Origin: an uncultured Anaerolineaceae bacterium
GTDB taxonomy: Bacteria; Chloroflexota; Anaerolineae; Promineifilales; Promineifilaceae
Length of the DNA: 42,686 nucleotides
Direction of reading: 5' to 3'
Assembly: GCA_937967805.1 (NCBI GenBank)
Contig: CALBTC010000093.1
Coordinates: 1-42,686 of the forward strand
Under the pieces are notes generated by a model. That model was given only the letters and a program-made list of their open reading frames with translations, made no database searches and had not been told where the DNA came from. The position numbers were made by a program, and so were the translations under genes. Positions 9,072 to 18,107 of the stretch are shown here, piece after piece; the stretch's first letter is position 1; each line of letters begins with the position of its first letter.

Positions 9072-9093
9072 GGTCAATTTTGTAAAATTGACC
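9072..9093. promoter_or_regulatory. Perfect 22-bp dyad before fasciclin gene
   Basis: The arms GGTCAATTTT and AAAATTGACC are perfect complements around a 2-nt centre (GT). The site ends 15 nt before the first ATG of the fasciclin lipoprotein gene and just ahead of its AGGAG. As DNA it is a good operator for a dimeric regulator. As RNA it would be a 10-bp hairpin beside the ribosome binding site. No clear -35/-10 pair was found around it. Confidence 0.6.
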
Positions 9094-9108
9094 TACTTGT
9101 AGGAGAAG

Positions 9109-10206
9109 ATGGAACTCATGACAAATCGCAATTCCTTGTTGATCATTCTTTTGTTGATTTTTCTAAATACCTTGATAGCCTGTGGTGGCCCTGAACCTGC
9201 ACCCAGCGATGATATTCTGGCTCCACTGCCCACAAATTCGGACGGTAGCCGTGTAGAGAGTAGCGGCGAGGCAAACAACGCCAGCAGCGCCGGCAGTGCA
9301 GCCGTGGGGAACAGTGTAGACCTACCTACATTGCTTGAACGGCTGTCTGAAGACCCCAACCTCATTTTTTTTGCTAATGGTGTAGACAACGTTGGCCTGG
9401 CTGATGAGCTGCAAAGCGGCGGACCCTATACTGTTTTTGCCCCCTCCAATATTGCTTTTACCCGGTCGGAACTTGTCGTAAGCCAGATGGATCCGGCTAT
9501 ATTAGGTTCGCTTTTGGACACGCATGTGGTAGAAGGTACTTACCTGCGGACAGACCTGACGGCAGCAGGTTCGGTTACGGCGCTGGATGGTTACGAGCTA
9601 CCCATAGCGGAACTGGAAGGAAGTCTGATCGTAGATTATGCGCTGGTGGCCAGCGAACCGCTTCAGGCCAGTAATGGCGTGCTTTACGTGATCGACACAT
9701 TGCTGCTGGCACCGGAAACAGGGCCAGAAAAAAGTATATGGGGCGTGTTGCAGGCGGACGGCCGTTTCACTACCTTTATCTCTATCCTGGAAGGCACCCC
9801 ATTTATGACAGACCTTCGTTTTAGAGATTATTATGACGCCATCCTGGCCCCAACCGATGAAGCATTTGCCAACATGCCCGCCAATGTCCGTAACTACCTG
9901 GAAAAGAATCCCCAGGATTATGAGTTTGTCGCATTTTTCCATTTGCTTGCTCCAGACGGCTGGCCGCGAGGGACCGATCTTACGGTGGCCGACATGGTTG
10001 AGTTGGAAGTGGTGCAGACGCGAGTAGGCGTTTCTGGGTCTGGGTTTGGCTTTGGCTATGAAGAGCTGCTCGTGAGCCAGACCGAATCGGGCATTACGAT
10101 TGGCGGCGCCCAAATCATTGAAGGAGATATTGACGCTACCAATGGCATTGTTCATGCCATTGACACCGTTTTGATTCCTCAGGTAGTTTTGGAGCACATC
10201 GAGTAG
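9109..10206 (+). CDS. Lipoprotein with two fasciclin (FAS1) domains
   Basis: This 365-residue surface lipoprotein probably mediates adhesion or matrix contact. The signal peptide ends in lipobox LIAC (LLIFLNTLIAC), followed by a Ser/Gly/Ala-rich spacer. FAS1 domain 1 (about 65-205) has the YTVFAPSNIAF and LLDTHVVEGTYLRTDL landmarks and ends NGVLYVIDTLLL. Domain 2 (about 210-365) has ILAPTDEAFANMP and ends TNGIVHAIDTVLIP. Two ATGs compete for the AGGAG at 9101: 9109 has a 3-nt spacing and 9118 (MTNRNSL) has 12 nt. Neither is ideal. The coding region converges with the BNR gene 45 bp away. Confidence 0.9.
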   Translation: MELMTNRNSLLIILLLIFLNTLIACGGPEPAPSDDILAPLPTNSDGSRVESSGEANNASSAGSAAVGNSVDLPTLLERLSEDPNLIFFANGVDNVGLADELQSGGPYTVFAPSNIAFTRSELVVSQMDPAILGSLLDTHVVEGTYLRTDLTAAGSVTALDGYELPIAELEGSLIVDYALVASEPLQASNGVLYVIDTLLLAPETGPEKSIWGVLQADGRFTTFISILEGTPFMTDLRFRDYYDAILAPTDEAFANMPANVRNYLEKNPQDYEFVAFFHLLAPDGWPRGTDLTVADMVELEVVQTRVGVSGSGFGFGYEELLVSQTESGITIGGAQIIEGDIDATNGIVHAIDTVLIPQVVLEHIE

Positions 10207-10250
10207 CCGCTTACCACGTTTTGACGTGATGAAAAACGGTTGTAGCCCTT

Positions 10251-11213
10251 TTACACCATCTGGCAGGCGGCATTAATTTTTGTATCCCGAGGCAGGATGG
10301 TGGTCCAATTTTGTTCTGGAAAAGGGCTGTGCCACAATTCGCCATTTGACATAATTGCAAAGAGATTGTTGTCTACGGAGATAAATCGCTCGACCATGTT
10401 GCGATTTTGCCGCTCGGTGAGCTGTTGCCAGGTCTGCCCGCCATCGGTGCTGTGTTCGATACGGCCGTTCTGCCCCGATGAATTATCCGCCGGACCCAAA
10501 ATCATCTCTTCACTGTTTTCCGGATTAATCCAGACGGCCCTGGCATAGCAGTTCAGGTAAGCCCCTTGCCAGCTAACGCCACCGTTTTGTGAGCGGTAAA
10601 ATCCGCCACCCGTTGGCGCGTACAGCAGGTTGTGGCTGCTGGGATGCACTTCAATCGAATGCACGTCGGGGTGAATCAGCCCGTCGCCGGGTTGGCCAAA
10701 TTGGGGACGGCCGTCACTGCCGTCGGCCAACTGCCAGGAATCACCGCCGTCGTCGGAACAGAGCAGACCGCCCACCTCCACGGCGGCAAAAAGGTGTTGG
10801 CCATGAAAAGCAAAACCGCGCACGCAGCCTGCTTCCGGCGAGTAAGGCAGCCACCAATTGAATTGATCGCGTAGTTCAGCTACCTCAGGCCGTTCCTCCC
10901 AGCTTTCACCGCCGTCGCCGGAGACAAATAAGGCCGCCGGCTCCGTCCCGGCAAATTCACGATTGGAAATGTCGGGATGGAATGCCAGCCAGCGGACGTG
11001 CCGCTCGGTAAGGCCGCTGCTCTGCTCGTACCAGGTGACGCCGCAGTCATCGGAGCGGTAAATGCCGTCGGTGGTCCCGGCCAAAATCACTCCTTCACGG
11101 GCGATGATGCTGGTGACGGTACGGCCGTCCAACCCCCGCTTTTCCGTCTGCCATGATCCGTTTGAGTGATGCGCCTGCAGGACGCCGTTTTGGGTTGCTA
11201 AAAATAGTTCCAT
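10251..11213 (-). CDS. BNR/sialidase-like beta-propeller protein
   Basis: This is a 320-residue protein built from repeated BNR-type blades. Asp-box-like pieces recur along its length: SDDCGVTWYEQ, SGDGGESWEE, SDDGGDSWQLA, SQNGGVSWQG and STDGGQTWQQL, five copies about 50-60 residues apart. This is the pattern of sialidase-like and photosystem-assembly (Ycf48-like) propellers, but no catalytic signature is visible and the enzyme class cannot be named. There is no signal peptide, so it may be cytoplasmic. The start at 11213 is chosen because GGAGG lies 6 nt before the ATG. An upstream in-frame ATG at 11285 would run through a strong dyad. It may be the last gene of the minus-strand run. Confidence 0.8.
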   Translation of the reverse strand: MELFLATQNGVLQAHHSNGSWQTEKRGLDGRTVTSIIAREGVILAGTTDGIYRSDDCGVTWYEQSSGLTERHVRWLAFHPDISNREFAGTEPAALFVSGDGGESWEERPEVAELRDQFNWWLPYSPEAGCVRGFAFHGQHLFAAVEVGGLLCSDDGGDSWQLADGSDGRPQFGQPGDGLIHPDVHSIEVHPSSHNLLYAPTGGGFYRSQNGGVSWQGAYLNCYARAVWINPENSEEMILGPADNSSGQNGRIEHSTDGGQTWQQLTERQNRNMVERFISVDNNLFAIMSNGELWHSPFPEQNWTTILPRDTKINAACQMV

Positions 11214-11237
11214 GGGATTCCTCCATTGCAAACAAAA

Positions 11238-11283
11238 GTTGACAGTTACTGTAAGCAAACCGTGTTTGCCAGTGACTGTCAAC
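11238..11283. promoter_or_regulatory. Long imperfect dyad before BNR gene
   Basis: The outer arms GTTGACAGTTACTG and CAGTGACTGTCAAC pair over 14 positions with one mismatch (a G-U in RNA). The inner arms GCAAAC and GTTTGC pair perfectly around CGT, with a 3-nt bulge (TAA) on the left side only. The whole 46-bp structure lies 24 bp upstream of the start of the BNR gene. It could be a 5'-UTR hairpin, an attenuator or a very small inverted-repeat element. No T-run follows on either strand, so a simple terminator is unlikely. Confidence 0.6.
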
Positions 11284-11415
11284 ATTTTGGGAAGATAGGC
11301 TTAACTGAATTAAACCGGATAATGCTGCCGGGCACATCGGCCATTCGGCCAGGATCGGATCAGGTCAAAGGAATAGTAATCTGCCAGAGCGCTACTTTTT
11401 CTGAGGCGGGATTTA

Positions 11416-13617
11416 TTAATCACCTGATCCAATAGTTACCTTCTCCAGCTCCCAACTATTCTCGCTTGTGTTGGCAATGGGCAATCGTTCCAGGGAAGGC
11501 CAATCATACATGCCGATTCGCAATGAATATTGCCCGTCGGGTAACCCTTGCGGCAGTAGTACGGGGTATGCGTCACGCCAAAACTCTCCTTCTTGCCAGG
11601 TTGAGGTTGGGGACGTTGGCCCACCTGCCGGACGGTCCAGCTGGGTGATCAACTGTCCTGATGCATCGAGCAAATGGACAAACAGCGTGTGATCGGCCGT
11701 TGGTGTTCTTTCTACCTGCCAAAAAAGCGTGAGGTTTATGGTTTCCCCTGGCTGAAATTTCTCGGCCGAGAGCCGGTAACCGCGCAGGCGCAGTTCCTCA
11801 TTAAACAACACATCCGCGTTGTCTGGCAGTTCGGCCGCCGTAATTTGGGTAGCCCCGCCCACTGTTTGTAGTTCTGCAACGGTAACTGCTGCCTGCTCCG
11901 GCAAATTGGCAGCCTGCACATTCAGGAGGATTTTCCCCGGCAGCTCCACGTCAGGGAGGTATAAACTGGTTTGGGAGAGAAAAATTTTATCCGTTGGCCA
12001 GCTATCTGGGGGTAAGCTGGGGATTGGCCAGCCTTCACTACTGGACAAAATGTCTCCGTCTGGTTGAGCCAAACTGTACCGCACAAACGGATCGCTGATG
12101 GGCGTTTCAGCGGCTGCCCGCCAATAAAGGGTAATGTCTATGCCTGTTCCGGGCAGCAGTGGCTCGTTGGCAGAGAGTTCATATCCCTCAAGTAGGACGC
12201 CCGGACTGATTTCTTTGCTGACAGCCTGAGCCGTGTCCGGCAGGGTATTAATCATTGAGGGGGGCTCGTACTTGGGCAGAAGATGGACGGTGGGCAGCCA
12301 CAGGGCATAGCCAAATAAGAAGAGCGATAGCGCCGGCGCAGCCCATTTCAACAGGTTTTGACCTACCAGCCCCATAACGCCAACAGAAAGCAGTATGCCA
12401 ATCGAAAAAGCTGCGGGGAAGAGATAACGGCCGTGCCCGGCGCCAAGGTGGATAGTAGAAAAACGCAAATAGACGCTTAACAGACCCCCAAGCAAAATGA
12501 GGCCAACTATAAAAACAGGCACGTTTTGGCGTAGGAATTTGCGTTCACGAAACCAAAGTATGAGCCAGCCCAACAGGATAACGGCCGTACCCAACCAAAA
12601 GTACCGGCCAATTTCCGGGAAGGTAATGTGCATAAACCCAAAACCACCCCAAAAATTGCGGCTTGCTTGCTGGAAGAATTCCAGAAATCCGGCGTGGATT
12701 GATGGTTCGGGCCGTAAGTTAAAGCCAAAAACATGGCTGAAAGCGTTCCATCCCAGGAAATCGCCGTACAAGATCATGTTGCGCACAAACCACCACCCGG
12801 CAACCAGGGCAGCCATGCCGCCGGCAATCAGACCATCGCGCCAGAAGCGTGCCCAACTTCGCTGACGCATGGCCTGCATAATGATGACCGTGGCTACGCC
12901 CAACCCCAAGACAATGCCACTCACCTTGGTGAGAATGGCGCAGCCTACCAGCAGCCCGGCCACTATTGGCAAACGGGCCGACGCATTCTGTTTGTGCAAA
13001 TAATGCATCATCCACCAGGCGCCCAGGGCAAACCACATCGCTTGGAAAATGTCATGGTGAATGGTGGCGCTCATGAAAACAAATGAGGGATTAAAGGCGA
13101 TGAAGGTTGTTGCCAGAAAGGGCAGCCAGCTAATTTTGGGGAACGCCAGGTGAACCGCCCTAAAAAGGGCCAGCAATGTCACGAGGCCATAGAATATGCC
13201 GGCCACACGCACGACAAAAAAGGTTCGCACAACTCCGGTACCTGGCAGCGCATCCTGCCCGGCATGGATCATGACATTCCATCCATTACGGCCGTCATTC
13301 TCGACCCAGGTAAAGTGCGGGTTCGGCCGAAATACCTGGGCAAAATTGCTGGTATCTTGCCCGGTTATCAACAGCGCATTGAGCATGTAATACAAAGGTG
13401 GATGGTGCCCCATCGACACGGCAATTGGATCGCCCGGTTGGGTGGGTTGAACCGGCAGCCTTTGCTGCTCCTTCACATAGCGCACGTAAGCAAAGTGCGC
13501 CGCTTCGTCAACACCTTCTCCAGGCGGAATCCAAAATAAGTAAGAAACCGCCAGCCCTAAAAAAGTGATGAAAATGATTAACAGTTGTGTGCGATGTAGC
13601 GTGAAACTCTTGAGCAT
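11416..13617 (-). CDS. GT-C type membrane glycosyltransferase
   Basis: This 733-residue membrane protein of the PMT/ArnT-like GT-C superfamily would use polyprenyl-phosphate sugars on the outer face of the membrane. The first loop carries the catalytic-type acidic motif in PPGEGVDEAAHFAYVRY (E and D in the pre-TM2 loop), followed by HHPPLYYMLNALL. About ten hydrophobic segments run to residue 455. The last 270 residues are extracytoplasmic, with two beta-rich modules of similar wording (EGYELSANEPLLPGTGIDI and RGYRLSAEKFQPGETINL), each followed by a TLYWRAA or TLFWQVE strand. Sugar and acceptor are unknown. It follows pcp by 41 bp on the same strand. Confidence 0.82.
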   Translation of the reverse strand: MLKSFTLHRTQLLIIFITFLGLAVSYLFWIPPGEGVDEAAHFAYVRYVKEQQRLPVQPTQPGDPIAVSMGHHPPLYYMLNALLITGQDTSNFAQVFRPNPHFTWVENDGRNGWNVMIHAGQDALPGTGVVRTFFVVRVAGIFYGLVTLLALFRAVHLAFPKISWLPFLATTFIAFNPSFVFMSATIHHDIFQAMWFALGAWWMMHYLHKQNASARLPIVAGLLVGCAILTKVSGIVLGLGVATVIIMQAMRQRSWARFWRDGLIAGGMAALVAGWWFVRNMILYGDFLGWNAFSHVFGFNLRPEPSIHAGFLEFFQQASRNFWGGFGFMHITFPEIGRYFWLGTAVILLGWLILWFRERKFLRQNVPVFIVGLILLGGLLSVYLRFSTIHLGAGHGRYLFPAAFSIGILLSVGVMGLVGQNLLKWAAPALSLFLFGYALWLPTVHLLPKYEPPSMINTLPDTAQAVSKEISPGVLLEGYELSANEPLLPGTGIDITLYWRAAAETPISDPFVRYSLAQPDGDILSSSEGWPIPSLPPDSWPTDKIFLSQTSLYLPDVELPGKILLNVQAANLPEQAAVTVAELQTVGGATQITAAELPDNADVLFNEELRLRGYRLSAEKFQPGETINLTLFWQVERTPTADHTLFVHLLDASGQLITQLDRPAGGPTSPTSTWQEGEFWRDAYPVLLPQGLPDGQYSLRIGMYDWPSLERLPIANTSENSWELEKVTIGSGD

Positions 13618-13658
13618 GTGACGTGAAAGCGGTCAGTTAAGAAATTGGTGGGCCACGC

Positions 13659-14315
13659 TTAACCTACCAACGGCTGGCTAAGCCGGCTAATCTCCTCGTT
13701 TTTTAAGTGTGCATAAAGGCTCTGGAGCATGGTGACAACGGCCGTAATCATCATCGCCAGCGCCATGCTGGGGCGCACGGGGGTTTGGTCGGCGACCTGC
13801 TCTGGCAGCAGGGGCAAATGGACAAAACCTGCCGGAATTGCCAGCCGCTGCCGGGCTAAAAAGTGAAGGAGTTCATACGTTACCTGGTTACACAAAAAGG
13901 CGCCGGCGCTTAATGAAAGCTCAGCCGGGATGCCGGTAGCCGCCACGGCCTGACGCAATGCCCGTACCGGCAGGGTGGTGAAATACGCTGCCGGCCCATT
14001 GGCCATAATAGGTTCATCTTGCACCACCAGTCCATCGTTATCGGCAATGCGAAAATCGAGCAGGTTTACGGCAACGCGCTCAATGGAGACGGCCGTACGC
14101 CCACCGGCCTCACCTAAACAGACTACAGCATCCGGCCTGGTTTGCCGGAGGTGGGTCAATAAGGTTTGCGGGCCCTTAAAACGGTGTACGGGGAGAACGG
14201 CCGTTTCCACCCCAAACTCTGTAAAATGTCTATCCATCAGGGCGCGCACAACCTGCTCCGATGGATTGATGCTGCTCTGGCCAAACGGTTCAAATCCGGT
14301 TACTAAAAACTTCAT
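13659..14315 (-). CDS. pcp: Pyrrolidone-carboxylate peptidase
   Basis: This 218-residue cytoplasmic cysteine peptidase (family C15) removes N-terminal pyroglutamate. The beginning MKFLVTGFEPFGQSSINPSE is diagnostic. The triad residues are visible: Glu79 in SIERVAVN, Cys142 in SAGAFLCNQVTYELLH and His166 in AGFVHLPLLP. The length agrees with the family (about 200-215), with a slightly long C-terminal tail. It sits between the GMC oxidoreductase (29 bp upstream) and the GT-C gene on the same strand. The grouping suggests co-transcription rather than a shared pathway. Confidence 0.95.
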   Translation of the reverse strand: MKFLVTGFEPFGQSSINPSEQVVRALMDRHFTEFGVETAVLPVHRFKGPQTLLTHLRQTRPDAVVCLGEAGGRTAVSIERVAVNLLDFRIADNDGLVVQDEPIMANGPAAYFTTLPVRALRQAVAATGIPAELSLSAGAFLCNQVTYELLHFLARQRLAIPAGFVHLPLLPEQVADQTPVRPSMALAMMITAVVTMLQSLYAHLKNEEISRLSQPLVG

Positions 14316-14344
14316 TTGTTACTGCTGTCCTCTACTATGCGTCC

Positions 14345-16024
14345 CTAACCCGTAGGATGAAATGTATGCCGGTAATATACCACGTTTGCCCGGGGCAGCG
14401 GGGTGTTTTGCAAAATGAGATCGGCTGCTTTCTCGGCCAGCATCATCACCGGGGCGTAAATGTTGCCATTGGTGATGCTGGGCATGGCCGAGGCATCCAC
14501 AACGCGCACGCCTTCCACGCCATGTACCTTCATAGAGTCCGGGGCGATGACGGACATGTTGTCCGTGCCCATCTTGCAGGTGCAGCAGGGATGATAAGCG
14601 GTTTCTCCATCATGGCCTACCCAATTCAAAATCTCCTCGTCGCTTTGCACAGTAGGTCCAGGCGAGATTTCGCCACCGTCAAAGGGGTCAAAGGCCGGCT
14701 GCCCCAAAATGTGGCGGGCGCATTGGATGGCCTCTACCCATTCACGCCGGTCTTGGGCTGTGGACAGGTAGTTGAACTGGATGGCGGGATGTTGTGTGGG
14801 ATCGGCCGTTTTTATTTTCACCGATCCCGTGGCATCGGAATACATCGGTCCCACATGCACCTGGTACCCATGCCCGCTCTTGGGCGCGGTGCCGTCGTAG
14901 CGAATGGCAACCGGCAAAAAGTGGAACATCAAGTTAGGATATTCAACCTCGTCATTGCTGCGAATGAAGCCGCCGGCTTCAAAATGATTAGTGGCGGCCG
15001 GCCCTTTTTGGGCCAGAAGCCATTGCAAACCTACCCACGGCTTGTTGTACCATTTCAAGGCCGGGTAGACGGAAACGGGCTGCGTACAGGTGTGCTGCAC
15101 ATACACTTCCAGATGATCCTGCAAGTTCTCACCCACCCCCGGCAAATCTTGCACAATTGGAATTCCTAACGCCTCTAATTCGGCGGCATTGCCTACGCCG
15201 GATAGTTGCAAAAGCTGTGGCGAATTAAACGCGCCGCCGCATAGAATCACGTCACCGGCCAGCACTTTTTGTCTGCCGCGCTTTCCCTGCCTGATTTCTA
15301 CACCAATCGCCCGCTTGCCTTCAAACAAAATTTTGGTCACCAGCGTGCGCGTCATGACCGTCAGGTTGGGTCGGTGCATGACAGGATGCAGGTAAGCCCG
15401 CGCCGCGCTCCAGCGCCGTCCACTGTGTACGTTGCGGTCGAAGGCAGCAAATCCCTCCTGCTTGTAGCCGTTTACGTCGTCGGTGAGTTCGTAGCCTGCT
15501 TGCTGAACGGCCGTAAAAAAAGCCTTAAATAGTGGATTGATTGCCGGGCCCCGTTCCAGCATCAGCGGGCCATCCGTCCCGCGAAAATCGTCGCCGCCGG
15601 CCAGGCAGTTTTCCATGCGCTTGAAGTAGGGCAGGCAGTGGGCGTAATCCCACTGGGCCATGCCGGGCGAGCCGCCCCATTTTTCGTAATCCAGCGGGTT
15701 GCCCCGCTGGAAGATCATGCCGTTGATGCTGCTGGAGCCACCCAAAAGCTTGCCCCGCCCATGAAAAATGCGCCGGTTGTGCATGAACGGCTCCGGCTCT
15801 GACCGATAGCACCAGTCGTAGCGGGGATTGCCGATGGGAATGGTGAGAGCGGCCGGCATGTGGATAAAAATATCCCAGCTTGAGTCAGGGCGACCAGCTT
15901 CCAGCACCAGCACTTCACGATCTCGGTCGGCGCTGAGGCGGTTGGCCAGCACGCACCCGGCCGAGCCGCCGCCTACAATGATGGTGTCGAATCGTTGAGA
16001 TAGTTTATTTATGGTGTTTTTCAT
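14345..16024 (-). CDS. GMC-family FAD oxidoreductase (choline dehydrogenase-like)
   Basis: This 559-residue flavoprotein oxidises an alcohol group. The N-terminus has the dinucleotide fold [20 protein letters not shown] with the acidic end VLVLEAG. GMC signature 1 is [20 protein letters not shown] and signature 2 is [15 protein letters not shown]. The active-site His lies in [10 protein letters not shown], and the C-terminus has [21 protein letters not shown], which closes the FAD site. The wording resembles choline dehydrogenase (BetA) and its relatives, but this clade includes many alcohol dehydrogenases and no betaine aldehyde dehydrogenase is nearby, so I leave the substrate open. In-frame ATGs exist only at 16024 for a full Rossmann fold. 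Confidence 0.93.
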   Translation of the reverse strand: MKNTINKLSQRFDTIIVGGGSAGCVLANRLSADRDREVLVLEAGRPDSSWDIFIHMPAALTIPIGNPRYDWCYRSEPEPFMHNRRIFHGRGKLLGGSSSINGMIFQRGNPLDYEKWGGSPGMAQWDYAHCLPYFKRMENCLAGGDDFRGTDGPLMLERGPAINPLFKAFFTAVQQAGYELTDDVNGYKQEGFAAFDRNVHSGRRWSAARAYLHPVMHRPNLTVMTRTLVTKILFEGKRAIGVEIRQGKRGRQKVLAGDVILCGGAFNSPQLLQLSGVGNAAELEALGIPIVQDLPGVGENLQDHLEVYVQHTCTQPVSVYPALKWYNKPWVGLQWLLAQKGPAATNHFEAGGFIRSNDEVEYPNLMFHFLPVAIRYDGTAPKSGHGYQVHVGPMYSDATGSVKIKTADPTQHPAIQFNYLSTAQDRREWVEAIQCARHILGQPAFDPFDGGEISPGPTVQSDEEILNWVGHDGETAYHPCCTCKMGTDNMSVIAPDSMKVHGVEGVRVVDASAMPSITNGNIYAPVMMLAEKAADLILQNTPLPRANVVYYRHTFHPTG

Positions 16025-16051
16025 GGTGTTTGCTGGAAATCCTTGCAGATG

Positions 16052-16426
16052 CTAAGACACAACCCAGGCTTTAGCGCTGCTCAAGTTTTGAAAGCCTTTA
16101 AACTGCCAGCTGGAGTTTAGCTTGCGGGAGATATCGATATATTTTTCAAGTTTCCCTGTAATCTCTTCATCGACGGCTACATAGGCGACCTTCAGGTTTT
16201 TTATCACACGTGCGGCCCCAATGTCATAGGCAGCGATGACCTTAATGTCCCGTTCGCTCCATTCCACGCTGCTTACTTTTGTCGCATCAACAATTTGATA
16301 CTTTGCTGTGTCACTCCGCTCATCACTGTAAAACGCGTCGTTTGCATCTTCAATTTCTTGCGCCGTGACATCACCATAGAACTCCCACATAATTCCGTGT
16401 TTTTCCCAGGTTGTTCGATAAGGCAT
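16052..16426 (-). CDS. Small SpoIIAA/STAS-like protein
   Basis: This 124-residue soluble protein begins MPYRTTWEKHGIMWEFYG. It alternates predicted strands and helices, with a hydrophobic ending SSAKAWV, a layout like the SpoIIAA-like (STAS/SEC14-type) small proteins. I assign this by layout and not by a diagnostic motif, so it is tentative. The start at 16426 is supported by GGGAG 6 nt upstream of the ATG. A longer frame to 16528 would need an unsupported leader. It lies 27 bp upstream of the GMC gene on the same strand and may be co-transcribed with it. Confidence 0.6.
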   Translation of the reverse strand: MPYRTTWEKHGIMWEFYGDVTAQEIEDANDAFYSDERSDTAKYQIVDATKVSSVEWSERDIKVIAAYDIGAARVIKNLKVAYVAVDEEITGKLEKYIDISRKLNSSWQFKGFQNLSSAKAWVVS

Positions 16427-16612
16427 CTTAATCTCCCTTCTGAAGATAGAAATTTTGTAAAGGCTGTAAGCTTCAACTATGCCAGGGATTATAGCGTGCA
16501 TCAAGGCCAGCGGGGCACAGATTTTCATTATCGAGCTGGATGAGACGGAGTGAGAACAGGGTTGGTTTACCTGCCCGGTTTGCGAAGAACACGTTTCCCT
16601 GGATGACTTTTT

Positions 16613-17104
16613 CTAGCTTTTTGCGCTGTGCTGCGGTGCCGAGGTGGTCCGCCAATGGCGCAGCACATAAGCCAGCACAGCCACACCGCACAGCAAAAAT
16701 CCCAGCAGGGCCCAGGTGGTTTGGTGCCAGGGGGCAGCCGATTGGAGCGTGCTGTTGATGCCTAAACTGTAGCTGCCGCTGATGGGATGGCCGTCGGCGC
16801 TGGTGACGCGCCACTGTACGGTGTAAACGCCGTCGGGCAGGGGTGGAACGGCCGCACGCAGCACCGTCGCATCATTGGGATCAAGTTCAGGTTGCAGCTC
16901 CGCCGCCGTTGCAAAATCTTGCAGCAGCTCAATTTGGCTTTCGGCCCCGATCGGTTCGCTAAAGACCAGACGTATTTCCGTGAGGATGTCTACCGTACTG
17001 CCGGGGGCGGGCTCAGCGGAAACCAGTTCGGCATGGGCTAAAACGCGGGGGGCGACAACGGCCGTTCCCCACAAAATCAGCACAGCCAGGCACCATCGCC
17101 TCAC
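16613..17104 (-). CDS. CopC-domain membrane-anchored protein
   Basis: This is a 163-residue exported protein. A Sec signal peptide ends VLA-HAEL, so the mature chain would start with His24, the Cu(II) N-terminal ligand of CopC proteins. Cu-site residue His106 is seen in SADGHPISG, and SAEPAPGS and VFSEPIG are the usual family landmarks. A C-terminal membrane helix (about 128-149) followed by a positive tail anchors it. CopC is normally fused to, or beside, the CopD membrane protein; neither arrangement is seen. Its ATG overlaps the stop codon of the thioredoxin-like lipoprotein gene (4-nt overlap), indicating translational coupling. Confidence 0.88.
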   Translation of the reverse strand: MRRWCLAVLILWGTAVVAPRVLAHAELVSAEPAPGSTVDILTEIRLVFSEPIGAESQIELLQDFATAAELQPELDPNDATVLRAAVPPLPDGVYTVQWRVTSADGHPISGSYSLGINSTLQSAAPWHQTTWALLGFLLCGVAVLAYVLRHWRTTSAPQHSAKS

Positions 17105-17949
17105 GGCAGCACCGGTTCCAGTGCCTGCATCAGCTCACGCGGTGATACAGGCCCGGCCAGCGATGCCGTCACCCGTCCCTCATCATCCAGCACAAAAATG
17201 TACGGTTCCGTCTCCAGACCCCATTCTGCCATCTCCGGCACGTAAGTTAACGCCTGAAAATCCTCATATACTTCGATGTGAATAAAGTTGGCCGCGTTTC
17301 CAACCTGGTCCCGCACGGTGGCTACACTGTTTAGCACCGGGGCGCACCACTGTGACTCGCACAGGCCGGGGGTAATAAAGCCGACGACGGTTGGCTTGTC
17401 ATTGGCCACCGCCTCGGCCACGGTGAGCTGGTAAAAGGCCGGGTCCGGGTCAAGGCCGGAGCTGAGCTTGTTGATGTCCGGCTCGGTAGCCAGGGTGCGG
17501 TTTTGGCTCAGCGGAGCCATCTCGCCCACCGCCACGGCCGAACTTTCGGCTTTGGCCTCGATGGTGAACTGGCTGGTGACGGTACGGCCGTCGGCTAACA
17601 CTACTTCGGCTGTCACCCCCCAAAAGCCGGGCCTGGGCAGGGTGGGGAACGCAACCCAGTAAGGTACTTCATAATCGCTGTAATTTTCGGCCGGACCTTG
17701 CCAGACGGGCTGGGCATTTTCCTCGCCAACCGGCACCACGCTTAGCGAAACGGTTTGCGCATCAGAAACCGGGTCGGGTCCGTCATACAGGCCAAAAACG
17801 ATGCGCGGCGTGCCAACGGCCGTATCCCCACTCATTCGCGCCACCTGAATCGGCGAGACAAATTCCTGAACCTCCGCCGCCTCATCCCGGCCGCCACATG
17901 CCGCTAAAAACAACAATCCCACAAGGAGAAACAATCCCGTTCTTGTCAT
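17101..17949 (-). CDS. Thioredoxin-fold lipoprotein
   Basis: This 282-residue lipoprotein starts MTRTGLFLLVGLLFLAAC with lipobox LAAC (Cys18). Residues 25-150 form a beta-rich region with FGLYDGPDPVSDAQTV, which looks like an extracytoplasmic binding domain. Residues 175-282 look like a thioredoxin fold: KPTVVGFITPGLCESQWCAP, with two cysteines four residues apart (about 197 and 202), EVYEDF, and EPYIFVLDDEGRV before a C-terminal helix. The pair of cysteines is spaced like SCO or TlpA-related proteins rather than CxxC thioredoxins. The overlap with copC suggests a copper delivery or redox role, which is an inference. I prefer the ATG at 17949 to the one at 17988 because it begins the signal peptide directly. 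Confidence 0.78.
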   Translation of the reverse strand: MTRTGLFLLVGLLFLAACGGRDEAAEVQEFVSPIQVARMSGDTAVGTPRIVFGLYDGPDPVSDAQTVSLSVVPVGEENAQPVWQGPAENYSDYEVPYWVAFPTLPRPGFWGVTAEVVLADGRTVTSQFTIEAKAESSAVAVGEMAPLSQNRTLATEPDINKLSSGLDPDPAFYQLTVAEAVANDKPTVVGFITPGLCESQWCAPVLNSVATVRDQVGNAANFIHIEVYEDFQALTYVPEMAEWGLETEPYIFVLDDEGRVTASLAGPVSPRELMQALEPVLP

Positions 17950-18031
17950 GCAAGCAACTGTAGCAAAGCCCGATTCAGGCGACAACAAAACTCAGCAAAC
18001 AATCAAAAAAAGGAGATTCGGCGCAAAATAC

Positions 18032-18093
18032 TTGACAGCCGAAACATATTTGATTACTATTTGACCAATATTGATAAAATGGTCATATGGTCA
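18032..18093 (+). promoter_or_regulatory. Sigma-70 promoter and operator-like dyad of the TetR-ABC operon
   Basis: TTGACA (18032-18037), a 17-nt spacer and TACTAT (18055-18060) make a near-consensus promoter. Just downstream, TGACCA (18062-18067) and TGGTCA (18080-18085) form an inverted repeat with a 12-nt gap. A second TGGTCA (18088-18093) follows. A repressor bound here would cover the start of transcription. The natural candidate is the TetR protein encoded immediately downstream. Confidence 0.72.
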
Positions 18094-18107
18094 AAAACGG
18101 AGTTCTT

